Of a stretch of DNA of 15,750 bases, positions 1-7,700 are shown in pieces. The DNA lies in NCBI GenBank assembly GCA_002717915.1, contig PBCV01000052.1, positions 1 through 15,750 of the forward strand. The letters are read 5' to 3'. The DNA comes from Fidelibacterota bacterium. Its GTDB lineage: Bacteria > Fidelibacterota > Marinisomatia > Marinisomatales > UBA1611. Numbering within the stretch: the stretch's first letter is position 1; every line of letters starts with the position of its first letter. The position numbers and the translations under genes were made by a program. The notes below the pieces were generated by a model. That model saw only the letters and a program-made list of their open reading frames with translations. It ran no database searches and was not told the origin of the DNA.

Positions 1-1
1 A

Positions 2-487
2 TTTTTAGCCCGGCCCATTGTTCCTTTAAGCAACAAGGACCTTGGATTCCTGCCCGGAGACATCCAGTCAAAATTAGACCCATACATGCAACCGCTGTTT
101 GATAACCTGGCTGTCATTCGTCACCAGTTCAAACATAAGGATAAACGGACCGGGAAGATCAACGAAATGCTGGAACAGGATAAGCTGCTTATTACTCCCC
201 TTGCCTACATTCGCGGCCGCAGTTTACAGAAAGCATTCTTTATCGTGGATGAAGCCCAGAACCTGACACCCCACGAAGTGAAAACTGTCATAACCAGGGC
301 TGGTGAAGGAACAAAAGTGGTTTTTACGGGGGATATCCATCAGATCGATCACCCCTACCTGGATAAAAGATCCAACGGGTTGACCTATCTCATCAGCCGT
401 ATGAAAGGTCAGGATGTTTTCGCCCACATTACCCTGGAGAAAGGGGAACGGAGCGAACTGGCAGAATTGGCTAGCAATCTCCTTTAG
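2..487 (+). CDS. PhoH-family ATPase, C-terminal part (5' end outside window)
   Basis: The reading frame is open from base 2, so this is the C-terminal ~161 residues of a longer gene that begins before the window. The first codons read [20 protein letters not shown], a hallmark stretch of the PhoH domain, so the upstream codons are coding and the ATG at 86 is internal. Helicase-like motifs follow: VDEAQN (Walker B/motif II, around base 245) and FTGDIHQID (motif III-like, around base 325). The family-typical ending is [15 protein letters not shown]. PhoH proteins are cytoplasmic P-loop NTPases related to the N-terminal half of superfamily 1 helicases. Some are fused to an N-terminal PIN ribonuclease domain and are linked to RNA metabolism. 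The Walker A motif and any PIN domain would lie outside the window, so I cannot say which subtype this is. The next gene starts 2 nt after the stop. Confidence 0.93.
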   Translation, partial: FLARPIVPLSNKDLGFLPGDIQSKLDPYMQPLFDNLAVIRHQFKHKDKRTGKINEMLEQDKLLITPLAYIRGRSLQKAFFIVDEAQNLTPHEVKTVITRAGEGTKVVFTGDIHQIDHPYLDKRSNGLTYLISRMKGQDVFAHITLEKGERSELAELASNLL

Positions 488-489
488 AA

Positions 490-936
490 ATGGCGCCTGA
501 GCCATTTACATCCTTACAGTACCATTTAGATAAACCGGGACAGGAAGGCCTCTTTAAACTGGCCCAGTGGGCCAGGATACTCGGCTATATCAATGTAACC
601 CTGGGCGGGTTTAACGGCATCATTGCCATTCCCCTTTTATTTGGTGGACACAGACTGGCTGCCATATCCGTCCCTTCCATATTTATGTCTGGTATTCTCA
701 TCTATATGGGCCTCCAGTTAACGGGTGCAGCGGCCAATCTTAGATTTGCAGGACTGAATGAGAATGATAAAGGATTTTCAGATGCACTGGGGAAAATCCA
801 GAAATTCTTTTTCCTGTCAGCGACTCTTTATTTAATAGGCTTTATCCTGGTCCTATTGATGCTGGGCCTGGGCCTGATGGCCAGCGGTGGATTCCCGGAG
901 TTAATGCCCCAGGATCCGGCTACTGTTTCTATCTAA
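490..936 (+). CDS. Small multi-pass membrane protein, DUF5362-like
   Basis: A 148-residue protein whose ATG lies 2 nt after the phoH stop, so it is very likely co-transcribed and translationally linked with it. It has a soluble N-terminus of about 28 residues. Hydrophobic segments follow at roughly residues 30-52, 57-80 and 107-133, with a charged segment (GLNENDKGFSDALGKIQKF) between the second and third. The WARILGYINV-type entry into the first helix and the overall layout resemble the uncharacterised DUF5362 membrane family seen in FCB bacteria, but I cannot confirm this by search. No catalytic motif is visible. Its stop codon overlaps, tail to tail, the stop of the minus-strand gene at 933-1262. 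Function unknown; location is presumably the inner membrane. Confidence 0.8.
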   Translation: MAPEPFTSLQYHLDKPGQEGLFKLAQWARILGYINVTLGGFNGIIAIPLLFGGHRLAAISVPSIFMSGILIYMGLQLTGAAANLRFAGLNENDKGFSDALGKIQKFFFLSATLYLIGFILVLLMLGLGLMASGGFPELMPQDPATVSI

Positions 937-1262
937 TCGCCGAAGATTTCGTCCACTCTATCTTCTACTTTTTCCTCAACGATCTTTTTTGTGGATTCTT
1001 TTGCTTCTTCTAATAATTCGGATGCTTTTTCTTTTCCTTTCCCAAAAGTTTCAGACACTGATTCCTTAAGTTCATCCGCAGTTTGGGGTACCTCCTGATC
1101 AGTATAATTCAAGTAAACAACATAGAGAACCAGGATCACCCCGACTGTAAATACCAGCTTAATGATCTTTTTAATTAAAGCATAGACCAGCATAATGACA
1201 AGCACACCTGCGATGGCCATGTATACCGGATTAGAAAATGTCGTATCTATAATGGATTCCAT
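933..1262 (-). CDS. Small membrane-anchored protein with charged helical tail
   Basis: A 109-residue protein. Two hydrophobic segments lie near residues 12-30 and 34-51 and are separated by a short basic turn (KKIIK). After them comes a Lys/Glu-rich tail (about residues 60-109, containing KGKEKASELLEEAKESTKK) that looks like one long amphipathic or coiled-coil helix. This architecture recalls small YtxH-like or apolipoprotein-like envelope proteins, but I recognise no family. The start is an ATG at 1260-1262, and the gene diverges from yidD with 62 bp between them. No clear Shine-Dalgarno sequence is present. The last 4 nt overlap the convergent gene at 490-936. The charge pattern argues for a real protein rather than a chance reading frame. 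Confidence 0.72.
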   Translation of the reverse strand: MESIIDTTFSNPVYMAIAGVLVIMLVYALIKKIIKLVFTVGVILVLYVVYLNYTDQEVPQTADELKESVSETFGKGKEKASELLEEAKESTKKIVEEKVEDRVDEIFGD

Positions 1263-1324
1263 ACTGGGATGAATCTAAAAAAGGAACCGGTTTAGGATTA
1301 AGACAATTCTGATTAATTTTTACA

Positions 1325-1954
1325 ATGCGTAGTGTTTTAACAATTCTTTTTATTACCTGTATTTCAGCACAATCAAAATATCCCGCTGATTCACTCCTGG
1401 CATCATCAAACGTTCCTATTATACATAAGATCGGGTTATTGCCCATTGCCGGCTGGCAGAGAATATCCTACAATACAAATTTATTCAATTGTCAGTTTTA
1501 TCCCAGCTGTTCTAATTACGGTGCCGATGCGGTCAGGCAATTCGGGATCATCCGCGGTGGTATAATTGCATCAGAGCGAATCACCCGCTGTAATCCTTTT
1601 GCATTTCATTATCACCTGGAATTACAGCGTCCCTTTCATGATGAAGATGGAAGATTAATTGACCCTGTTGTACAAAAACAAATAACTCATTCAAAAAAAT
1701 CTCCCCTCCTTGCGGCATTATTTTCAGCGGTCCTTCCAGGATCAGGCCGTATTTATTCCGGGCGTATTCTGGATGGTATCATGGGCCTGTGGACTTTTTA
1801 TCTTGTTTACAATTCAGCCCATTATGCGATTAAAGATGAGCGACCCATTGCCGGGCCCATTCTTGGCACTGCCGCTGTTTATGTTTACCTGGGTGAGATC
1901 TACGGGGGGTGGCGGGCAGCCAAATATTACCAGAAAGGTGATAATGGGACTTGA
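1325..1954 (+). CDS. yidD: YidD-domain protein with signal peptide and C-terminal DUF5683-like membrane domain
   Basis: A 209-residue protein. An N-terminal hydrophobic signal (residues 1-15, likely cut near ISA-QS) precedes a YidD core at about residues 44-92. The core carries the family signature NCQFYPSCSNYGADAV, then FGIIRGG and ERITRCNPF, and keeps its three cysteines (56, 62, 89). YidD (membrane protein insertion efficiency factor) normally is a peripheral inner-membrane protein of under 100 residues that assists YidC/Sec insertion. Here it continues through a linker into a second domain (about residues 126-203) reading SPLLAALFSAVLPGSGRIYSG and then hydrophobic segments. That resembles the DUF5683/TM2-like 'SavlPGlGqiY' family. 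The export signal suggests the YidD part faces the periplasm, which would be odd for the classical role. The stop codon overlaps the 3' end of a minus-strand tRNA by 1 nt. YidD recognition is firm; the second-domain assignment is tentative. Confidence 0.88.
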   Translation: MRSVLTILFITCISAQSKYPADSLLASSNVPIIHKIGLLPIAGWQRISYNTNLFNCQFYPSCSNYGADAVRQFGIIRGGIIASERITRCNPFAFHYHLELQRPFHDEDGRLIDPVVQKQITHSKKSPLLAALFSAVLPGSGRIYSGRILDGIMGLWTFYLVYNSAHYAIKDERPIAGPILGTAAVYVYLGEIYGGWRAAKYYQKGDNGT

Positions 1955-2025
1955 GCCAGTGAGTGGATTTGAACCACCGACCTGTTCTTTACGAGAGAAC
2001 TGCTCTACCCCTGAGCTACACTGGC
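1954..2025 (-). tRNA. tRNA-Thr (anticodon CGT)
   Basis: Read on the minus strand, the sequence folds as a complete 72-nt cloverleaf. The acceptor stem is GCCAGTG/CACTGGC (7 of 7 pairs) with discriminator T. The D arm is GCTC/GAGC around AGGGGTA. The anticodon stem is GTTCT/AGAAC around the loop CTCGTAA, giving anticodon CGT for the Thr codon ACG. The variable loop is AGGTC. The T arm is GGTGG/CCACT, with one G-U pair, around TTCAAAT. The 3' CCA is not encoded, so it must be added enzymatically. The discriminator base coincides with the last base of the convergent yidD stop codon. A -10-like TATAAT lies about 10 nt upstream (plus-strand 2036-2041). Confidence 0.96.
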
Positions 2026-2035
2026 AAATACTATT

Positions 2036-2041
2036 ATTATA
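2036..2041 (-). promoter_or_regulatory. Possible -10 box for tRNA-Thr
   Basis: The minus strand reads TATAAT exactly, ending 10 nt before the first base of the tRNA. That is a plausible position for a sigma-70-type -10 box starting transcription at or just before the tRNA. No convincing -35 box is found at the usual 16-18 nt distance. The region is very AT-rich, so a chance match is quite possible. Confidence 0.35.
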
Positions 2042-2050
2042 GAATAATAT

Positions 2051-2090
2051 ACATCAAAATTTTACATCATATGATGTAAAACCATGATGT
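2051..2090. repeat. 40-bp near-perfect palindrome
   Basis: Bases 2051-2090 form an inverted repeat in which 17 of 20 positions match between the two arms. The central 22 bp (2060-2081, core TTTACATCATATGATGTAAA) are perfectly self-complementary, and the outer arms ACATCA/TGATGT also match. The three mismatched positions are AAA on the left and CCA on the right. There is no loop, so as DNA it resembles an operator or cruciform more than a standard terminator. It lies downstream of the phytanoyl-CoA dioxygenase-like gene and just upstream of the tRNA-Thr -10 region, so it could act in termination, in regulation, or be a relic of a small repeat element. Confidence 0.8.
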
Positions 2091-2200
2091 TTTAAGTAAA
2101 TAAATTGGTAATTAAACTTATAATTATACATAGGGATTATTAAAAATTTGAATGAAGCGTTTGTAACCAGTAGTAGGTGGATTCGAGTCCAACACTAATG
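2091..2200 (+). other. AT-rich spacer with possible tRNA 3'-half remnant
   Basis: No gene is seen here. At 2160-2200 the plus strand resembles a decayed tRNA 3' half. TTTGTAA could be a Thr(TGT) anticodon loop, followed by 15 bases and then TTCGAGTCC in T-loop position, with tRNA-like spacing. Neither the anticodon stem nor a D arm can be formed, and T-stem pairing is poor, so this is at best a pseudogene fragment. It abuts the stop codon of the minus-strand dioxygenase gene. Confidence 0.2.
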
Positions 2201-2974
2201 TTAAATGTCATTATACCAATCCCGGGTGTACACCTGATACAGCACCGGCATTGATTCAGACGACTTGTTTCGATGACCGCGATGAAAAATGCGACCATCA
2301 AAGATAATGGCTGAACCCGGCGCCATACGGAACTGCAAATGGGGTTTGTCCTCAGCTTCTGCGTAAGTCAGCCGATGGGAGCCCTGAACGAACTCCGTGG
2401 AACCGTTGTCAGGGGTAAGCTCCACTAAAGGCATGAGCACGGTGTAGTAAAACGGATCAAAGTGGTGCACCACAGCGAAGTCATCGTAGGTGCCATCTGC
2501 CTTTGCAGAACCTTGAAGGTTATAGATATCGCGATGCCAGGGGCCATCGTCGGACCGCACCGTTGATGAAAGCATCCCTGAGTTATGCACATATCGACTG
2601 CCGAACAGGTGTTTCATGACTGTCCAAATAATGGGCGGTTTCTGAAATTCATCACTCCCGAAAACGCCTCGATCCATACCGAAGGTAAAATCATGCCGCC
2701 CCGGCGCTGTTTCAATAATGCCCCCCCCTTCACCATCGGCGAATGCGGTCTTGTTGGCGCGAACTTCTTTGTCAAAATGCGTGATCAGCTCATAGGAATC
2801 CTCGGGTCCCTGCTGCACTATATCCATGGCCCGGGTAAACAATCGATCATATTGGGCACGAAACCTGGCGATTTGCTCGGGCTGAAATACATTTGGAATA
2901 ATGGTGACTCCATCGTGTTCTAGATCATGTACTGCTTTCTCTAGGGGCAACGGCGTGGCTTTTTGGACACTCAC
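2201..2974 (-). CDS. Phytanoyl-CoA dioxygenase (PhyH) family protein
   Basis: A 257-residue protein of the PhyH branch of Fe(II)/2-oxoglutarate dioxygenases. The iron-binding facial triad is visible as His147-x-Asp149 (GPWHRDIYN) and a distal His231 (FDGRIFHRGHRN). PLVELTPDNGSTEFVQGSHR is the typical central strand-turn motif. These cytoplasmic enzymes hydroxylate varied small molecules, from phytanoyl-CoA to ectoine and natural products; the substrate here cannot be told. The Arg usually found about 9-11 residues after the distal His, which binds 2-oxoglutarate, is not obvious (SSESMPVL instead). Arg235 is the nearest candidate. The start is a GTG at 2972-2974, 16 nt after the FKBP stop, with no Shine-Dalgarno. 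Six 60-base lines I counted average about 55% GC against about 45% in neighbours, hinting at acquisition. An eight-C run lies at 2721-2728. Confidence 0.87.
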   Translation of the reverse strand: MSVQKATPLPLEKAVHDLEHDGVTIIPNVFQPEQIARFRAQYDRLFTRAMDIVQQGPEDSYELITHFDKEVRANKTAFADGEGGGIIETAPGRHDFTFGMDRGVFGSDEFQKPPIIWTVMKHLFGSRYVHNSGMLSSTVRSDDGPWHRDIYNLQGSAKADGTYDDFAVVHHFDPFYYTVLMPLVELTPDNGSTEFVQGSHRLTYAEAEDKPHLQFRMAPGSAIIFDGRIFHRGHRNKSSESMPVLYQVYTRDWYNDI

Positions 2975-2990
2975 CGGCTTATATATTCAA

Positions 2991-3410
2991 TTAATATGCT
3001 TCTACTTCCAATAGATCCACTTCAAAGATCAGTGTAGCACCCGGCGGGATTAAATTTCCCGCTCCCTTATCTCCATATCCAAGATCAGAAGGAATGGTTA
3101 ATTTTCGTTTTCCGCCTACCTTCATCCCTTTTACGCCAAGATCCCAGCCCTTAATCACTGAGCCAACACCCAGGGTGAATGTAAAGGGTTCCCGGCCTGG
3201 GTTTAATGATGAATCAAAAACGGAACCATCTTCCAGCGTTCCTGTATAATTCACAACAACTTTATTATAATCCTGGGCTTCAGCGCCTTCACCAATAACC
3301 AGATTTTCAATGATCAATCTATTCTCCATTGTTTTAATGCTCCCCGTACTGCTGCAGCCTGTTCCAAAAAAGATTAAGGCAGACAGTAGAAATTGATGAG
3401 AAAAATTCAT
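2991..3410 (-). CDS. FKBP-type peptidyl-prolyl cis-trans isomerase, probably exported lipoprotein
   Basis: A 139-residue protein with a hydrophobic N-terminal signal (residues 5-18) ending in FFGTGCSS. This is lipobox-like around Cys19, but position -3 is Gly rather than the usual Leu, so lipidation is likely rather than certain. The FKBP domain spans residues 50-138. It keeps the pocket residues: NYTG (Tyr55), VFDSS (Phe65, Asp66), SVIKGWD (Val85, Ile86, Trp89), LGYGDKG (Tyr112) and [10 protein letters not shown] (Phe129). These enzymes catalyse cis-trans isomerisation of X-Pro bonds and act here presumably in the periplasm on folding envelope proteins. It lacks the N-terminal dimerisation domain of FkpA and is a minimal single-domain form. 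The gene diverges from rarA (51 bp apart) and is followed 16 nt later by the dioxygenase-like gene, so the two may form a transcription unit. Confidence 0.95.
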   Translation of the reverse strand: MNFSHQFLLSALIFFGTGCSSTGSIKTMENRLIIENLVIGEGAEAQDYNKVVVNYTGTLEDGSVFDSSLNPGREPFTFTLGVGSVIKGWDLGVKGMKVGGKRKLTIPSDLGYGDKGAGNLIPPGATLIFEVDLLEVEAY

Positions 3411-3445
3411 GGTATGTTCGTTCCTCGACTGATAAAAAAAGGATT

Positions 3446-3455
3446 GTAAATTTAC
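3446..3455. promoter_or_regulatory. Short palindrome in the FKBP/rarA divergent spacer
   Basis: GTAAATTTAC is a perfect 10-bp palindrome lying 6 nt before the rarA start, inside the 51-bp spacer that must hold signals for both divergent genes. No recognisable -35/-10 pair was found for either gene. It could be part of an AT-rich promoter or a chance match. Confidence 0.2.
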
Positions 3456-3461
3456 CGTCTT

Positions 3462-4763
3462 ATGGATTCAACACAAGCGCTATTCGAATCTTACTTGCCG
3501 CCTCTGGCTGAACGGGTTCGCCCCAAGACCATTGATGAGTTCTGCGGCCAAGGACATTTGGTGGATAAAGGAAAAATTCTTCATCGACTCATGGATCAGG
3601 CGGCACCATTTTCCATCATTTTCTGGGGACCACCGGGAACAGGAAAAACCACTTTGGCACGGATGATCGCGAAATCAACTGACGCAAAGATTAAAGAATT
3701 GTCTGCTGTGTCCAGCGGCGTGAAAGATCTTCGTGAAGTGATCAGTTTAGGAGAAAACAATCGTGAAATGGGGGTAAAAACGATCCTGTTTATTGATGAG
3801 ATCCACCGCTTCAGCAAAAGCCAGCAGGATTCGTTGCTCCGAGCTGTGGAAGACGGAACAATCACCCTTATTGGCGCCACCACGGAAAACCCGTCTTTTG
3901 AAGTGATTTCTCCTCTTCTTTCCCGGTGTCGTGTTCTTACTTTGAAACCGTTGGAAACAGATCATTTAATGAAAATCCTTGATTCGGTTTTTTCACAGGA
4001 TGTGATCATGTCCAAAGGTTCAATCACCATTGGTGAATCAGAAAAAGAATTACTTATTCAATCTTCCGGCGGCGACGCACGGAAAATGCTGAACACACTA
4101 GAGATTGCACACAATCTCATGGGCGGAAAAGGACACATTACCAAAGAGATCCTTGATGAAGCGATCCAATCCAAAACCATGATCTACGATAAGCAGGGCG
4201 AATATCATTACGATACCATTAGTGCATTTATCAAGTCGGTCCGAGGGTCTGATCCGGATGCAGGGTTGTATTGGCTGGCTGTCATGCTGGAAGGTGGAGA
4301 AAAACCAGAATTTATTGCCCGACGGCTTATCATCCTGGCATCAGAAGATATCGGGAATGCTGATCCCAACGGGCTCACCCTTGCAACATCAGGATTTCAG
4401 GCTGTTCATATGATCGGAATGCCGGAAGCAGCCCTGGTTTTGGCTCAAGTGACTACCTATTTAGCCAGCGCACCGAAATCCAATGCCAGCTATAAAGCAA
4501 TCAAGGCAGCTACAAAAGCAGTAAAAGAGTCCGGAACTCCTTCCGTCCCGCTGCACTTACGGAATGCGCCAACAGACCTGATGAAAGATATGGATTACGG
4601 AAAAAATTATAAATACCCACACTCCCAGCCGGATCATTTTGTTGATGCGAATTATTTCCCAAATGGGAACCAGCAAACTTTTTATAATCCATCAAACCAG
4701 GGTCGGGAAGATTGGATAAAAAAGCGGCTTAAAACTCTATGGAAAGACCGGTATAAAGATTGA
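3462..4763 (+). CDS. rarA: Replication-associated recombination protein A (RarA/MgsA), AAA+ ATPase
   Basis: A 433-residue AAA+ ATPase of the clamp-loader clade (RarA/Mgs1/WRNIP1). It acts at stalled replication forks and on single-stranded DNA ends. Visible motifs are [20 protein letters not shown] at the N-terminus, Walker A GPPGTGKT (residues 56-63), Walker B ILFIDEIH (108-115), sensor 1 GATTENPSF (138-146), SRCRV with the arginine finger (from about 154) and sensor 2 GGDARKML with Arg207. The C-terminal part contains [39 protein letters not shown], characteristic of the RarA tetramerisation region. Length matches the family norm of 420-450. No Shine-Dalgarno precedes the ATG. Its TGA stop overlaps the ATG of lptD by one base, suggesting coupled expression although the functions are unrelated. 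Confidence 0.97.
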   Translation: MDSTQALFESYLPPLAERVRPKTIDEFCGQGHLVDKGKILHRLMDQAAPFSIIFWGPPGTGKTTLARMIAKSTDAKIKELSAVSSGVKDLREVISLGENNREMGVKTILFIDEIHRFSKSQQDSLLRAVEDGTITLIGATTENPSFEVISPLLSRCRVLTLKPLETDHLMKILDSVFSQDVIMSKGSITIGESEKELLIQSSGGDARKMLNTLEIAHNLMGGKGHITKEILDEAIQSKTMIYDKQGEYHYDTISAFIKSVRGSDPDAGLYWLAVMLEGGEKPEFIARRLIILASEDIGNADPNGLTLATSGFQAVHMIGMPEAALVLAQVTTYLASAPKSNASYKAIKAATKAVKESGTPSVPLHLRNAPTDLMKDMDYGKNYKYPHSQPDHFVDANYFPNGNQQTFYNPSNQGREDWIKKRLKTLWKDRYKD

Positions 4764-7700
4764 TGAGATTTATTCAACTATTTTTAATTAAACCGCTCCT
4801 CGATCCCCTTCATTTCAAGGAAGGGAAAACAGGGGTTGTTTCCTACAGGTTGGGGAAGAATTTATTCGTCTCTATTTTATTCCTGACTTCCGCGGTATTA
4901 GCTGATAACCGTCTTCGGCTCAAGAAAGCGAATGTCCTGGAAAATAAGACCATCAATGGTGAATCAGTCAAATATATTTCCGGGAATGTGGTGTTCACCA
5001 AGGGCACCCTGACCTTGAACTGTCAGGAAGGACGCCATTATGAAAAGGATGAACTGGCAGTATTGTACCGCAATGTATCTGCCCTTCAGGAGGGGCGAAC
5101 CCTGACCTGCGATACGCTAAAATTCTATTCCAGGGAAGATCGGATTTTCAGCATTGGCAGCCCCCATATCTGGGATAAGGATTATGACCTTAAGGCCGAT
5201 TCCTTAACTGTTTTTACAGAGCAGGACAGCGGTGTTGCACTGGGGAATGTTATTTTGATACAGAAAGGGCAGGTCATTACAGCCAACCGGATCGAATACC
5301 AGAAAGATAAGGTGCAGGACGGTGTTTCATACACTGCGATTGGCAATGTCACGATTGAGGATTCATCCCGCATTGCCACCTGCGGCAGGGCCAACTACGA
5401 CCGCACCAATGAGATCACTGTATTGGAGATTGAACCGGAGATCAAGGATGGGGGCCGCATATTATCCGGCGAAAAAATTGTATTAACCTACAAGGAAGAA
5501 GAACTGAAAAAACTGCACATTCCGAAAAAAGCGTTCGCCCTGACACCCATTAAGGGGTACCAGCAGTCTCAGGTCGATTCACTGGCACTGGGTGACACCC
5601 TTGAGTTTGAAGATAATATGGAAGGATCCCGGCTCACCAGTTTCTTTAAAAAGGGCAGAATGGATTCACTCCGGATCGAAGGTATGGCAAAAACACTGTA
5701 CCATGTTTTTGAGGATTCTATCTACCAGGGCAAAAACAATGCATCCGGCGACACGATCATTATGACGTTTTTGGATAACGAATTGGATCGGCTGAAAATT
5801 ATGGGTGGCTCCGAAGGCAAGTATATCCCTGATTCTGTAGCAAACGATGTGGATTTCCCGGTCATTTATGCGGCTGATGAGATCCAATACCGGCTCAAGG
5901 ATGAAGAAACGGATTTTGAAGGCAATGCCAGCATTAAACATGATAAGACCAACCTGGACGCGGGGTTTGTAACTGTAAACTGGCAGAGTAATATGCTGAA
6001 CGCACTGCCAAAACTGGAAGGGGATACGATCAGCGAACCTGTTTTACCCGTTATAAAGGAAGATGGACGGGATCCCATGTCAGGTGATGCCATGACCTAC
6101 AACCTGAAAACCCGGAAAGGCCGGGTGATCAAGGGGCACACCACGGCCGATGACGGGTTTTACACCGGGAAGCAGATTCGCAATGAATCACAGAAGGTCT
6201 TTTTCATCGAAAATTCAACCTATACCACCTGTGATCTGGATACGGCCCATTTCCATTTTGAGTCTAACAGAATGAAGATCATCCAGAACAATATTGTTGT
6301 TGCACGGCCCATCATTCTTCACCTGGGGCAGATCCCCATTTTCGGGATTCCCCTGGGCATTTTTCCCCATAAGGGAGGCCAGCGTCACTCGGGCTGGATC
6401 ATGCCCTCCTACGGAGATAACAGGAACCGGGGTCAGTATATACAGGGGCTTGGCTTCTACTGGGCACCCAGCGAATACTGGGATTCAAAATTTAGCCTGG
6501 GGTTCGGTGATAAGCAGGGAGCTACGTTCAGGATCAATACTATGTATCGCATGCGCTATAAATTCAGGGGCAGCCTGAATTTTTTTAACCGCCAGTATTT
6601 GAGCGGCACGGATGACATCATGGACCTTACTGACGACCGCAATACCAGCACAACCCTAAGATGGACCCATAGGCAGGAGATGCGCAACAACCAGTCCTTG
6701 AACGCCAACGTGACCTATTCAACCAGCGGGGATTACAATAAAAAATATGGTTTGTCTGAAGCAGAGCGAATGGACCAGAAAGCAATCTCAAACATGTCTT
6801 ACTCTAAGCGGTGGCCCAAGGCAAAAAATTCATTCAGCACCAATTATTATTCTAACCTTGACCTATTGATCGATGAAAAAACAAACCCTGCCAGCAACTA
6901 TTATGTAATGCCAACCCGGTCAGGAACCCAGATCAATATAGAGAACCAGACATTCCCAAAATTTTCATTTCGGCACGGACAGAGCAATTTTTTCCCTTCA
7001 ACAGCTGCTAAGAAAAAATGGTACAACACTATTACCTGGAATTACGGGGTAAATTTTACTAACACAGACCGGGATTATTATGAATCCGTAGAGATTGACA
7101 GCGCCACTTTTGGCTGGGATGCAGACTCCTTAGGTGTTCCACTTAAACAAAATGAACAAAATAATGGCTGGATCCACACCTCCAGCATCAATGCCCCCCA
7201 GAAACTGTTCAAGTACATTTCTATTAATCCAAGTATCAGTCTCAAATCTGCCTGGGTCAACGAAACCAAGCACGGCGTATGGAATGGATCCACATTTGAA
7301 GATTCAGTGAAGCAGGGGTTTGCCGCCCGGACCACAGGATCTTTTTCCATGAATGCCAATACCCAGATCTACGGACTGTTACCAATTCCCATTGGACCTG
7401 TAAGGGCCATACGCCACGTTATGTCGCCCACAGTTGGATATTCCTGGACCCCTGATTTTTCCAAACCGGTCTTTGGCAAGGATCTTGGTTATGTTCATAC
7501 AGAAACAGATGGTTCGGGGAATGAGATTGTCTACGACAGGTTTTCTGGAACCATGGCGGGCAACACGCCGCGGTCCGAACGAAAATCCATGACCTTTGGA
7601 ATGAATAACGTTTTCCAGGCCAAGGTCAAGAAAGGTGATGAAGATAAAAAGGTTGACCTTTTGAGCTGGCGCATGAATTCCAGCTATAATTTTGCAGCCG

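Noticed and set aside
1710..2042. Open frame of 110 codons overlapping the end of yidD and the tRNA
   Set aside because: Its C-terminus (VSGFEPPTCSLRENCSTPELHW) is the well-known translation of a tRNA antisense strand, and the rest is yidD in another frame.
1952..2200. Integrative element attachment site at tRNA-Thr
   Set aside because: No integrase gene and no exact direct repeat of the tRNA 3' end were found. The T-loop-like sequence at 2177-2193 is in the opposite orientation and only partly similar.
2585..2923. 112-codon frame antisense to the dioxygenase gene
   Set aside because: It lies fully within a gene with clear iron-binding motifs on the other strand and shows no domain signature of its own.
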